DNA from: Gemmatimonadota bacterium
GTDB taxonomy: Bacteria; Gemmatimonadota; Gemmatimonadetes; Palauibacterales; Palauibacteraceae
Length of the DNA stretch: 64,000 bases
Assembly (NCBI GenBank): GCA_022825725.1
Contig: JAJDWE010000061.1
Span: forward strand, 1-64,000
Reading direction: 5' to 3'
The notes under the pieces were generated by a model. The model was not told the DNA's origin. It did not search any database and was given only the letters and a program-made list of their open reading frames with translations. Numbering within the stretch: position 1 is the stretch's first letter; each line of letters opens with the position of its first letter. Below, in pieces: positions 1-10,541 of the stretch. The position numbers were made by a program, and so were the translations under genes.

Positions 1-176
1 TCACGGGGTGAGTTCCGAAGCGTAGGTCAGGCGGGATCCCGGGGTCGCCGGTAGTCGAGGCCGAGCCCGGAGGGTAGGATCGACCCCGGCGGGAGGCGAA
101 GGCCGCCCCCCGCCGGGGTCGTGTATTCGTACCGAACATCACGACGCCGCATCACGCGGCGCGGGAAAGGGGATCC

Positions 177-1609
177 GTGGAGAACCTCCGCAAGTTCTAC
201 ATCGACGGAGCGTGGGTCGAACCGTCGGTCGACGATACGCTGGACGTGGTCAACCCGGCGACCGAGGAAGTGATCGGAGCCATCGCGATGGGTGGGCAGG
301 CCGACGTGGACGCCGCGGTGGGGGCCGCGACCGCCGCCTTCGACGCCTTCGCGCAGACCGACCGGGAGGAAAGGGTCGCGCTGCTGGAACGCATCTGCGA
401 GGGCTACGCGGCCCGTTCGGCGGAGTTGGCCGCGACCGTCAGCTCGGAGATGGGCGCGCCGATGGCCCTGGCCGTGCAGGCGCAGGTCCCGTCCGGCATG
501 GGGCACTTCCGAACCATGCTGAAGATCCTCGCGGATTTCGAATTCGAGACGGACCTCGGAACGTCTCTCCTCGTGAGGGAGCCGGTGGGGGTGTGCGCCT
601 TCATCACGCCATGGAACTGGCCGCTGAACCAGATCGCCTGCAAGGTGGCGCCGGCGCTCGCGGCGGGGTGCACGATGGTGCTCAAACCGTCGGAGGTCGC
701 GCCGCTGAACGCCCTGATCTTCGCGGAAATCCTGCATGAGGCCGGTGTGCCGCCCGGGGTCTTCAACCTCGTGAACGGCGCGGGTCCGGTCGTGGGAGCG
801 GCGCTTTCCGCGCACCCGGACGTCGACATGGTCTCCTTCACCGGCTCCACCCGGGCCGGGGTGGATGTCGCCCGGAACGCGGCGCCGACGGTGAAGCGCG
901 TGGCGCAGGAACTGGGCGGCAAGTCGGCCAACATCATCCTGGACGACGCCGAGTTCGGGCGAGCGGTGTCCCGGGGCGTCTTCGCCGTCTGCAACAACAC
1001 GGGACAGTCGTGCAACGCGCCGACGCGCATGCTCGTGCCGCATTCGCGGATGAACGAGGCCGCGGAGATCGCCGCCGCCGCGGCCGGAAAAGTCGTGGTC
1101 GGCGATCCCGGCGCCGAGGGGACGACGATCGGCCCGGCGGTGTCCGATGTGCAGTTCGACAGGATCCAGCGGCTGATCGAGCGGGGGATCGAGGAGGGTG
1201 CGCACCTCGCGACGGGAGGGCCCGGGCGGCCGGAGGGACTGGAGCGGGGGTACTACGTCCGGCCGACGGTCTTCTCGCACGTGAGCAACGAGATGGTCGT
1301 CGCGCGAGAGGAGATCTTCGGACCGGTCCTCGTGCTCATCGGATACGAGGACGATGATGACGCGGTTCGCATCGCGAACGACACGCTCTACGGCCTCGCC
1401 GGCTACGTGTCGGCGGGCGACCGCGAACGTGGACGGTCCGTCGCGCGCCGGATCCGATCGGGCCAGGTTAACCTCAACGGCGCGCGTCCGGACTTCAGGG
1501 TGCCGTTCGGCGGCTACAAGCAATCCGGCAACGGGCGCGAGTGGGGCCGCCACGGACTCGAGGAGTTCCTCGAGGTAAAGGCAATCCTCGGCTATCACGA
1601 GGAGGCGAA

Positions 1610-1613
<4 letters not shown>
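177..1613 (+). CDS. NAD(P)-dependent aldehyde dehydrogenase
   Basis: A 478-residue protein of normal length for the ALDH superfamily, which oxidises aldehydes to carboxylic acids in the cytosol. Visible signatures are the N-terminal PWNWPLNQ motif, the FTGSTRAG cofactor loop, the general-base Glu245 in ELGGKS and the catalytic nucleophile Cys279 in GQSCNAPTR. The start is GTG at 177, 3 nt after an AAAGGGGA ribosome-binding site. The stop overlaps the start of the mmsA gene (GTGA), so the two are co-translated. The substrate cannot be read from sequence. Pairing with mmsA suggests an aldehyde from amino-acid, polyol or aminoaldehyde breakdown. Family assignment is firm and substrate is open. 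Confidence 0.93.
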
Positions 1614-3169
<1,556 letters not shown>

Positions 3170-3214
3170 CTACGCCGGCGGACGTCGACTCCAGCGGCAT
3201 CGAACTCCGCACAA

Positions 3215-3243
3215 TTGCGGAATTTCCGTAAAATCCGCATATT
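3215..3243 (+). promoter_or_regulatory. promoter/operator of the toxin-antitoxin pair
   Basis: A locally AT-rich spot holds TTGCGG and CATATT separated by 17 bp, a plausible -35/-10 pair. Overlapping it is an imperfect dyad (3217-3238, ends GCGGA...TCCGC) containing the exact 11-bp palindrome CGGAATTTCCG (3218-3228). Initiation about 7 nt after the -10 box would fall on or next to the ATG at 3250, and no ribosome-binding site is visible, so the message may be leaderless. Phd-family antitoxins usually repress their own promoter through such palindromes; that role is inferred here. Confidence 0.45.
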
Positions 3244-3249
3244 GACTCC

Positions 3250-3555
3250 ATGTCCAACATGGGGAACCTGTCCCGGCATTCACGTACGGTGAGCGCGACC
3301 GAGGCCGCGAAGAACTTCGGCTCGATCCTCACGGAGGTTCGCGAGCGGGGCGCCGAATACGTCGTGGAGCATCGCGGCACAGCCGTCGCCCGGATCAGCC
3401 CCGAGGAGGACCGCACGCTCACCGTGAAGGAGTTCTTCGACCTCGTCGACAATCGCCCCTGGCCTCCCCTCGATGAGGAGTGCCTGCGCGCCATCGAGGA
3501 AGGCATCGCGATCTGGAACCGCGAGGAGGTGCCTCGGAGTCCGTGGGAACGCTGA
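3250..3555 (+). CDS. Phd/YefM-type antitoxin
   Basis: A 101-residue protein. The N-terminal part (about residues 12-55: VSATEAAKNFGSILTEVRER, then VEHRGTAVARISP) matches the Phd/YefM DNA-binding fold, which forms dimers on operator palindromes. The C-terminal part (about 60-101), rich in acidic and tryptophan residues, would wrap and neutralise the toxin. The gene overlaps the PIN-domain toxin by 13 bp in another frame, the usual antitoxin-first arrangement. ATG at 3250 is taken as start; a second in-frame ATG lies at 3259 and neither has a ribosome-binding site. Role is inferred from fold and context. Confidence 0.85.
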   Translation: MSNMGNLSRHSRTVSATEAAKNFGSILTEVRERGAEYVVEHRGTAVARISPEEDRTLTVKEFFDLVDNRPWPPLDEECLRAIEEGIAIWNREEVPRSPWER

Positions 3556-3947
3556 TCGATACCAGCGTCCTGATCGCCGTCGAACGGGGCGAACTGGAGG
3601 TTGATCGCATCCTCGGCGGCGTGCGCGAGACCGGTGCTCCACTGGCGATGGCTGCGATCACGGCTTCGGAATTCCTCCAGGGCGTGCACGCAGCTCGTGG
3701 CGCCCGGCGCGTGGTTGCCGAGCGGTCCTTCAACATGTGGCTCGACGTCCTGCCGGTGCTGCCATTTGATCTCGAAGCCGCCCGCGTCCACGCGATTCTG
3801 GCCCGACAACTCGGGCGGCGCGGAGCCCCGATAGGGGCCCACGACCTGATCATCGCGGCCACAGCGGTCAGCGTCGGCTACCGGGTCGCCACGCGAGACC
3901 GGCGGAGCTTCGCCCGGGTCGAGGGACTGGACGTCGAGTACTGGTAG
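3543..3947 (+). CDS. PIN-domain ribonuclease toxin (VapC-like)
   Basis: A 134-residue PIN protein starting at GTG 3543 (MGTLIDTSVL). The acidic metal-binding set is complete: Asp6 (IDTSVLI), Glu43 (TASEFLQG), Asp101 (AHDLIIAATA) and Asp119 (TRDRRSF). VapC-type toxins are Mg2+-dependent RNases that cut tRNA or rRNA and stop growth unless bound by their antitoxin. The 13-bp overlap with the Phd-type antitoxin indicates translational coupling. The active site looks intact, so nothing suggests decay. A longer reading from 3480 was rejected because it runs inside the antitoxin gene and adds residues before the canonical PIN N-terminus. Confidence 0.9.
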   Translation: MGTLIDTSVLIAVERGELEVDRILGGVRETGAPLAMAAITASEFLQGVHAARGARRVVAERSFNMWLDVLPVLPFDLEAARVHAILARQLGRRGAPIGAHDLIIAATAVSVGYRVATRDRRSFARVEGLDVEYW

Positions 3948-4003
3948 CCCGCCGGGCTCAGCCGCCGCCTCGTCCCGCTACCCCTCTGCCGCGACGCTCC
4001 GGC

Positions 4004-6142
4004 TCAGTCGCCTCCATCATCCATGCCGCTGCTCGCGCCCGGGATCTCGATGTTCCCGCTGTCATCCACCGCGCGGCTCATGATCGACGCGCCGTCGTCC
4101 AGCGCGGCCGGGTCGTACTCGTAGCTCCAGCTCGCGCGGCCCTCGGCCGGGCGCCAGGTCTCCCCCCCATCGAGCGACACTTCGATGGCCGCGACCACGC
4201 CGCCGCCGGCATCGGATGCCGTCCCCGTGATCGTGACCATGCCGCTCTCCTCATCGGGCGCCGAGGGCGGATCGAAGGAGGAGGTCGGCGCCACATCGTC
4301 CGTCGAGGCCATGGCGGCGACGAGGTCGGGCTGCATCGTGGCGGGCTGGACGCCCATGTCCGCGAACAGGTTCACCGTCGCCTGCTGCAGGACGAGATCC
4401 GGGCCGTGCGGATCCACGCCGACGCGCGTGTCCGCGCCGTTCTGTCGCTCCGGCGGCACGCCGGTCTCGGTGTCGTGGTGCGCATCGAGGCCCCACGACC
4501 ACTGCAACGTCCCCGAGCCGAACACGAGCGCGCCGCTCTCGTGGCGGTACAGCACGGCGTGATGTGTGGCCGTGCCCGTCTCGCAGCCGCGCCCGGGATG
4601 GACGCAGTAGAGCGTGTTGTCGATCGGCGTCGCGGCGACCCGGAAGAGACCGGGCGGCCGGAAGCCGTTGTCGATGTCCGAATCCCACTCGTGGCCGAGA
4701 ATCCCCTTGATCGACACGTATCGTTCACCGGGCCGCAGCCGGGCGACCTCGGTGTTCCGCCAGAACCTCAGGTCGGCGAACTCCGCGTCGACGATGATGG
4801 GGTCGTTCCGCCACGCGTTCACCGTGAACAGCGTCCCCGTCAGCGCGTTCTCGGGCCAGGGCCCCTCGGCGTTGATCGGACGGTGGTCGCGGAACTCTCC
4901 GGTCCATTCCACCGGATCGAGCCGTCGATGGTCCTGTGAGTCCTTGTACGTGACAAGCGTCCGGTACGGCTCGCCGGAGCCGTCGATGCTCGCCTCCCAG
5001 CGCACCTTCCAGTAGACCTCGTTCGAGCTGAAGAAGGCGAGGTTGACGCCCGCGGCCCGCGCCGCCTCCACGTTCCGCCGCTGCCGCCCGCTCCAGTACT
5101 CGTCGTGACCGACGGAGAGGAGGATCCTGTGCTCCAGCAGTTCCTCGCCGCGCCGGTCCGTGTCGATGCCCGACGAATAGCTCACGTCGTAGCCGTTCCT
5201 CTCCAGCCAGCGGACCATCGGGTATTCGGAGTTGAAGACCATGTTCACGGCCCGGTAGTGCCGCGTCTCGAAGGGTCGGTTGTAGCTCACCTTCGGTGCG
5301 CGGGGTTCCCCGCCGTGGAGGCGAAGGCGCTCCGGGTTGAGGCGTCCGTACACGCTGTGCCCCCCGTAGCGGTTGTACGCCTGCCAGGTGACATCCGACG
5401 TCTGGAAGAGCATGTCGGACTCGCCGTCGTCGTCCCGCACGACGAAGTAGATGTGGCTCGCGCGCGGCTCGCGCAGACCGTTTCGCATCACGGCTCGGAA
5501 ACCCGGAGCTTCCCACAGCGAGTCTTCCCCCGTTGGCGGGAGCGGTGTCGCCTGGAACTGGTCGTTCTTCACCCAGCCCTCGATCGGGTCCTCCCGCACG
5601 AGCCGCGCGAAGTAGATGCCGGAAGTCGCGTCCTCCGGCGCCTGCCAGGAGGCCGAGACCGCCCAGTTTCCGCAGTCCACGAGCGGCGCGGGCCACGTGT
5701 CCATCCCGCCGCCCTCGGCGAGTACCGGGATCGGGCCCCGCAGACACTCCGGCTGGATCTGGGGCAGCGTCGCAGCGGGCTCGAACGAGTCCACCCGGCG
5801 GGCACCCATGCCGCCGTAGTAGCCCATGCGGTAGATGTCGATCCGGTAGTCGTCCGAGTCCGTGTCGATCTTGAACTCGATCGTTTCGCCCTGCGCGATC
5901 GCGATGTCGGTGCCGAACCCCTGAATGCTGGGGTCGCCATAGCTGTTGATGTCCCACTCCGTGGGCGGGTGCCCCTCGAGACAGTTCTCGGCCACGATCT
6001 CGTTGGCGGGGTTCACGCACGGATCACCCGCTATCGAGACCTGCAGTTCGCAGCCGGCCGCCGCGATGGCCGCGACCAGGAGAACGGAGGATGCGGAGAA
6101 CGCACCGGGGCTTTTGCCACGGGCCGCCTGGGACGCGATCAT
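4004..6142 (-). CDS. lipoprotein with N,N-dimethylformamidase-beta-like fold (copy 2)
   Basis: A 712-residue exported lipoprotein: a hydrophobic signal ends in lipobox AAAGC (Cys about 31). The large central domain (SIQGFGTDI, YRIDIYRMGYYGGMGARRV, GHDEYWSGRQRRNVE, FFSSNEVYWKVRWE) matches the C-terminal domain of the N,N-dimethylformamidase large subunit. About 100 C-terminal residues form an Ig-like module (VSLDGGETW). The characterised enzyme is a cytoplasmic iron amidohydrolase; activity here is unproven. It starts at ATG 6142, overlapping the upstream paralogue's stop as ATGA, with GGAGGT just before it. By eye it is well over 80 percent identical to that paralogue, so the pair is a recent tandem duplication. 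It ends with an acidic tail the other copy lacks. Confidence 0.8.
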   Translation of the reverse strand: MIASQAARGKSPGAFSASSVLLVAAIAAAGCELQVSIAGDPCVNPANEIVAENCLEGHPPTEWDINSYGDPSIQGFGTDIAIAQGETIEFKIDTDSDDYRIDIYRMGYYGGMGARRVDSFEPAATLPQIQPECLRGPIPVLAEGGGMDTWPAPLVDCGNWAVSASWQAPEDATSGIYFARLVREDPIEGWVKNDQFQATPLPPTGEDSLWEAPGFRAVMRNGLREPRASHIYFVVRDDDGESDMLFQTSDVTWQAYNRYGGHSVYGRLNPERLRLHGGEPRAPKVSYNRPFETRHYRAVNMVFNSEYPMVRWLERNGYDVSYSSGIDTDRRGEELLEHRILLSVGHDEYWSGRQRRNVEAARAAGVNLAFFSSNEVYWKVRWEASIDGSGEPYRTLVTYKDSQDHRRLDPVEWTGEFRDHRPINAEGPWPENALTGTLFTVNAWRNDPIIVDAEFADLRFWRNTEVARLRPGERYVSIKGILGHEWDSDIDNGFRPPGLFRVAATPIDNTLYCVHPGRGCETGTATHHAVLYRHESGALVFGSGTLQWSWGLDAHHDTETGVPPERQNGADTRVGVDPHGPDLVLQQATVNLFADMGVQPATMQPDLVAAMASTDDVAPTSSFDPPSAPDEESGMVTITGTASDAGGGVVAAIEVSLDGGETWRPAEGRASWSYEYDPAALDDGASIMSRAVDDSGNIEIPGASSGMDDGGD

Positions 6143-8232
6143 GACGACACCTCCAGGTTGCCGCTGTCGTCCACGGCGCGGCTCAGGATCGATACCTCGC
6201 CGCCCGTCGCGTCCGGATCCCACGCGTAGCTCCAACTCGTGCGGCCGCGGGCCGGTCGCCACGTCATCCCTCCGTCCAACGACACCTCGACCGCCGCCAC
6301 GACACCACCCCCGGCGTCCGACGCCGTCCCCGAGATCGTCATCATGCCGCTATCCGGGTCGGGCCCCGAGGGCGCCCCGAACGAGGATGTCGGCGGCACG
6401 TCATCCGTCGAAGCGCTGCCCCGCACGAGATCCGGTTGCAGGGTGGCGGGCTGCACGCCCATGTCCGCGAACACGTTGAGCGTCGCCTGCTGCAGGACGA
6501 GGTCCGGGCCGTTCGGGTCCACGCCGACCCGCGTGTCCATGCCGTTCTGACGCTCGGGGGGAACGCCGGTCTCGGTGTCATGGTGTGCGTCGAGCCCCCA
6601 CGGCCACTGCAGCGTCCCCGTGTCGAAGACGAGTGCGCCGCTCTCATGCCGGTACATCGTCGCGTTGTGCGTGGCCGAGCCCGTCTCGCACCCCCGCCCG
6701 GGATGGACGCAGTACTGCAGGTTGTCGATCGTCGTCGCGGAGAGCCGGAAGAGCCCCGGCGGGCGGAACCCGTTGTCGATGTCCGAGTCCCATTCGTGGC
6801 CGAGGATTCCCTTGATCGATACGTAGCGCTCATCCGGCTCCAGGAGGGCCACTTCCGTGTTGCGCCAGAAGCGGAGATCGGCGAACTCGGCGTCGACCAT
6901 GAGCGGATCGTTCCGCCACGCGTTCACCGTGAACAGCGTCCCCGTGAGCGCGTTCTCCGGCCACGGACCCTCCGGGTTGATCGAACGGTGATCGCGGAAC
7001 AGCCCCGTCCATTCGACCGGATCGAGTTTCCGGTGGTTCTGCGACTCCTTGTAGGTGACGAAGGTCCGATACGGCTGCTCCGATCCATCGATGCTCGGCT
7101 CCCAGCGCACCTTCCAGAAGACATCGTTCGAACCGAAGAAGCCGAGGTGTACGCCGGCCGCCAGCGCCGCCTCCACGTTGCGCCGCTGTTGGCCCGTCCA
7201 GTACTCGTCGTGTCCGACGGAGAGGAAGACCTTGTGCTCGAGCAGTTCCTCGCCGCGCCGGTCCGTGTCGACCCCGGACGTGTAGCTCACGTCGAACCCG
7301 TTGCGCTCGAGCCAGCGGACCATCGGGTACTCCGAGTTGAACACCATGTTCACGGCGCGGTAGTGCCGCGTCTCGAAGGGACGGTTGTAGCTGACCTTCG
7401 GCGCGCGCGGCGGTCCCCCGTGGAGCCTGAGACGCTCGGGATTCAGCCGTCCGTACACGCTGTGGCCGCCGTAGCGGTTGTACGCCTGCCAGTTGAGGTC
7501 CGAGGTCTGGAAGAGCAGGTCGGACTCGCCGTCGTCGTCCCGGACGACGAAATAGATATGGCTGGCGCGCGCCTCGCGAAGCGGGTTCCGCATCACCGCG
7601 TGGAAGCCGGGGGCCTCCCAGAGCGAGTCCTCGCCGGTCGGGGGGAGCGGCGTGGCCTCGAACTCGTCATTCTTCACCCAGCCCTCGATCGGGTCCTCGC
7701 GCACGAGACGGGCGAAGTAGATGCCTGACGTGGCGTCTTCCGGAGCCTGCCAGGAGGCCGACACCGCCCAGTTGCCGCAGTCCACCAGCGGCGCGGGCCA
7801 CTCCTCGATCCCGCCACCCTCGGCCAGCACCGGGATCGGGGCCCGCAGACACTCCGGCTGGATCTGGGGCAGCGTCGCGGCGGGCTCGAACGAGTCGACG
7901 CGGCGGGCGCCCATGCCGCCGTAGTAGCCCATCCGGTAGATGTCGATCCGGTAGTCGTCGGAATCCGTGTCGACCTTGAACTCGATCGTCTCACCGCGGT
8001 TGATCCCGATATCGGTGCCGAACCCCTGGATGCTGGGGTCCCCGTAGCCGTTGATGTCCCATTCGGTGGCCGGGTGCCCCTCGAGGCAGTTCTCCGCCAC
8101 GATCTCGTTGGCGGGGTTCGCGCACGCCTCCTCCATCGTCATCCGCGGGGGCGCGCAGGCGCTCGCGAGGAGTGCGGTCGAGGCGGTGAAGGCGAGGAAG
8201 GACGGACGGAAGCGCGGGCGTGGCTGGGTCAT
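6139..8232 (-). CDS. lipoprotein with N,N-dimethylformamidase-beta-like fold (copy 1)
   Basis: A 697-residue protein with a lipoprotein signal (TALLASAC; lipid on about Cys26) and the same architecture as its downstream neighbour: an N,N-dimethylformamidase-beta-like domain followed by an Ig-like C-terminal module (VSLDGGMTW). Conserved cysteine pairs (ACANPANEIVAENC, DCGNWAV, YCVHPGRGCE) suggest disulfides in the periplasm or at the surface. The downstream paralogue overlaps it by 4 bp, so both are made from one transcript, probably together with the metallophosphoesterase gene upstream at 8360-9907 on the same strand. Substrate is unknown; a surface amidase or carbohydrate-binding role is possible. 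The fold call comes from recalled family motifs, not from a search. Confidence 0.8.
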   Translation of the reverse strand: MTQPRPRFRPSFLAFTASTALLASACAPPRMTMEEACANPANEIVAENCLEGHPATEWDINGYGDPSIQGFGTDIGINRGETIEFKVDTDSDDYRIDIYRMGYYGGMGARRVDSFEPAATLPQIQPECLRAPIPVLAEGGGIEEWPAPLVDCGNWAVSASWQAPEDATSGIYFARLVREDPIEGWVKNDEFEATPLPPTGEDSLWEAPGFHAVMRNPLREARASHIYFVVRDDDGESDLLFQTSDLNWQAYNRYGGHSVYGRLNPERLRLHGGPPRAPKVSYNRPFETRHYRAVNMVFNSEYPMVRWLERNGFDVSYTSGVDTDRRGEELLEHKVFLSVGHDEYWTGQQRRNVEAALAAGVHLGFFGSNDVFWKVRWEPSIDGSEQPYRTFVTYKESQNHRKLDPVEWTGLFRDHRSINPEGPWPENALTGTLFTVNAWRNDPLMVDAEFADLRFWRNTEVALLEPDERYVSIKGILGHEWDSDIDNGFRPPGLFRLSATTIDNLQYCVHPGRGCETGSATHNATMYRHESGALVFDTGTLQWPWGLDAHHDTETGVPPERQNGMDTRVGVDPNGPDLVLQQATLNVFADMGVQPATLQPDLVRGSASTDDVPPTSSFGAPSGPDPDSGMMTISGTASDAGGGVVAAVEVSLDGGMTWRPARGRTSWSYAWDPDATGGEVSILSRAVDDSGNLEVSS

Positions 8233-8359
8233 GGCGACATCTCCGGGCCCGGGTCAGCATGTGGACGGCCGACCCTCCGGCCGCCCCGTCCCCGCAACAT
8301 GAGCCGGCGGTCGGAGGTCTACAACGCCCGTCGCCGGACCGGGGCGTCAGGCAGGGCTG

Positions 8360-9907
8360 CTAGGGCAGACGCAGGGTCTCGGAATAGACGCGGCCGAAGC
8401 GGTCCGTGGCCTCCACGCGCACCTCCGCCACGCCAGCCGCGGCGGGGGCGTAGAACATGTGGTTCGTGACGCGGGGTTCGACCCACGGCCGGTGGGCGGG
8501 GAGGTCGTCGCCCGAGTGGAGTTCGACGCTCTGCGGGTCGCGTCCCGGCCGGCGGGCCATGAGGCCGCGGGGATCGCCATCGGCGAACCAGCGGACGGTC
8601 CACTCCGGATCCCAGTCCCACACGTTCGCCACGATCTCGTCCGGCGCGGACGGGTCGGACCCCGGCGGGTAGATCCGCATTTGGTGGGTCGCCTCGAAGC
8701 CCGTGGACTTGTAGCGCCACGAGATTTCCTCACCCGCCGCCTCGTACACGCAGTACCCGTTGGGCGCGCCGTCGTGGCAGATCGGGCCGCTCCACCAGGC
8801 GCCGCAGATCGCGCCCGCCACATGTTCGTGCGCGCCGCCCTCGAACACGTGCTCCAACTCGTGCGTGTGACCGGTGAGGATGTGGGCGCGGAAGGGCTCC
8901 AGCAGCCGGTACAGCGCTTCCCGGTTCATGACGGCGGCGGGCGGATCCGGTGAGCGGCGTCCCTGCCGCGCGTGATAGCTGCCGAGGACGGGAATGTGAG
9001 TGGCCACGATGACGGGGGCCCCCGCCTCCACGCGGTCGAGGTCCGCCGCGAGCCACGTCAGCGCGTCGGCATCCAGGTAGCCGAGGTATCCGCTCCCGTG
9101 CCAGAACACGTCATCGAGGACGACGTAGTGCACGGCCCCGCGGTCGAACGAGTAATAGCGGGGGCCGAAGTGGCGAGAGAAGGTGTCGGTCGAACCCTCA
9201 TCCGTGCGGCTCTCCATGTCGAGGTCGTGATTCCCGATCACCTGAAAGAAGGGGACCCCGATCCGACTCACCCCGCGTTCGTACTCGGGATACAGTTCGA
9301 GGTTGTCGAACATGATGTCGCCGTCGGAGATGCCGAAGACGTGGACATCGCCCAGTTCCCGCACCGCTTGCCGGAGGTCGGGGACGGAGCGTTCGTGGAA
9401 CCGCGCCATTTCCTCCCCGGTCTCCGTCTGGATGTCCCCGAGGAGAAGGAGCGCGTGGCGTTCGTCCGACACGTCGAGCGGCGCGAGGTCGAACGCGACG
9501 GACATCTCGCTCTGCCCCGGGTCGATGCGCTCGTAGAAGCGCGCGGTGCCGGACGGGTTCGTCGGGATCTCGTATCCGGCCGGGACCCGGACCCAGACGA
9601 AGCCCCGGTCTGCCGAGGTCACGAGTTCGAAGCGGCCATCGGCGTCGGAATCCACGACCTGGAGTCCATCGGAGACCGCGACGCGCCCCACGCCCCGCCC
9701 CTGGGCCCGGACCATACCTCGAATCCGTACAGGGCGCGCAATCCCGGTGTGACCCGGGACGGGGTCGTAGGGGGCGGCCAGGAGACGGTCGGCCAATGCC
9801 GCGACTCCGCCGGCGGCGAGCGCTCCGCTCCTGAGAAACGTTCGCCGGCTCAGCGTTCGCGCGGGTGCCTCGGTCTCGGTCTTCGTCAGGGGCTCGATCA
9901 TGGCCAT
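8360..9907 (-). CDS. Tat-exported calcineurin-like phosphoesterase
   Basis: A 515-residue metallophosphoesterase. The start ATG 9907 follows AGGTGAG with good spacing and opens a twin-arginine signal (SRRTFLRSG, then an Ala-rich hydrophobic stretch). The catalytic core carries the expected motifs in order: LLLGDIQ, SDGDIMFDN, GNHDLDME, ATHIPV and LTGHTHELEH, which bind the two-metal centre. An N-terminal beta domain (GMVRAQGRGVGRVAVSDG) and a C-terminal Ig-like domain match the family annotated as calcineurin-like phosphoesterase with N- and C-terminal extra domains. It acts outside the cytoplasm on an unknown phosphoester. It precedes the two dimethylformamidase-like lipoproteins on the same strand, 127 bp away. 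Confidence 0.88.
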   Translation of the reverse strand: MAMIEPLTKTETEAPARTLSRRTFLRSGALAAGGVAALADRLLAAPYDPVPGHTGIARPVRIRGMVRAQGRGVGRVAVSDGLQVVDSDADGRFELVTSADRGFVWVRVPAGYEIPTNPSGTARFYERIDPGQSEMSVAFDLAPLDVSDERHALLLLGDIQTETGEEMARFHERSVPDLRQAVRELGDVHVFGISDGDIMFDNLELYPEYERGVSRIGVPFFQVIGNHDLDMESRTDEGSTDTFSRHFGPRYYSFDRGAVHYVVLDDVFWHGSGYLGYLDADALTWLAADLDRVEAGAPVIVATHIPVLGSYHARQGRRSPDPPAAVMNREALYRLLEPFRAHILTGHTHELEHVFEGGAHEHVAGAICGAWWSGPICHDGAPNGYCVYEAAGEEISWRYKSTGFEATHQMRIYPPGSDPSAPDEIVANVWDWDPEWTVRWFADGDPRGLMARRPGRDPQSVELHSGDDLPAHRPWVEPRVTNHMFYAPAAAGVAEVRVEATDRFGRVYSETLRLP

Positions 9908-10184
9908 CGCGTTCTCACCTGGGCTGCGGGGTCTCCCGGCCGCATCGGCAGCACGGTATCGGGCACGGGTCACGCACGATTCAACAACACGTCACGCAGC
10001 CGCAACAAGCGTCGGGAATCCGTGGGGCCGAAACGTTACTCCAGCCGTGAGGACGCGGTTCCAATCCGTTACCCCCGCGGCGTCTCCCGGCTACACGCCT
10101 TCTCTAACCATGTGGCGGGTTGTGTGAACGGCCGCTTCGCGGGCCGGAGACCGTGATGAGGACGGGAGGGGAGAGAGGCCGACC
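9908..10184. other. divergent intergenic region
   Basis: 277 bp between the leftward phosphoesterase gene and the rightward small membrane-protein gene, so promoters in both directions are expected. It is slightly less GC-rich than its flanks around 9980-10110. The long readings that cross it are antisense-like. I see no clear -35/-10 pair, palindrome or small gene. Confidence 0.4.
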
Positions 10185-10538
10185 GTGGAGGAGATGATTC
10201 TGCAACTTCCGGTGCTCCGCAGCATCGCGGAGTGGACGCACTCAGGTACCGATCTTCAGCAGACGATCAAGACATCGCTCTCGCACGGGGTGTGGGCGCT
10301 CCTCGCGATGATCGGCGCCTGGCGGCTGAGGCGGCGGATCGACTTCCCCGTGCTCACGCCCGCCCTCCTGCTCGTCCTGGTCTTCTACGCGGAACGCGAG
10401 TTGCGCGACTACGCGGAGCAGGGGATTGCAAAGGCGTTCGACTGCGCCATGGACTTCGCCGTGCCGGCCGTGATTTCCGTGATGATGTACCGCGGTCTGC
10501 TGAGGCACCGGCACCGTCTCCTCGACGCCTCCCCGTAG
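10185..10538 (+). CDS. small membrane protein of unknown function
   Basis: 117 residues. I do not recognise a family. Two hydrophobic segments are visible (about residues 37-47 with flanking arginines, and 54-67, PVLTPALLLVLVFYAE), and a third at about 90-103 (FAVPAVISVMMY). The basic segments RLRRRI and RGLLRHRHR fit the positive-inside rule. GTG at 10185 has a purine-rich GGGGAGAGAGG site at good distance; an in-frame ATG at 10194 sits too close to GGAGGAG. It ends 3 bp before the flippase-like gene and is likely co-expressed with it and the two glycosyltransferases. Confidence 0.6.
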   Translation: MEEMILQLPVLRSIAEWTHSGTDLQQTIKTSLSHGVWALLAMIGAWRLRRRIDFPVLTPALLLVLVFYAERELRDYAEQGIAKAFDCAMDFAVPAVISVMMYRGLLRHRHRLLDASP

Positions 10539-10541
10539 CGG

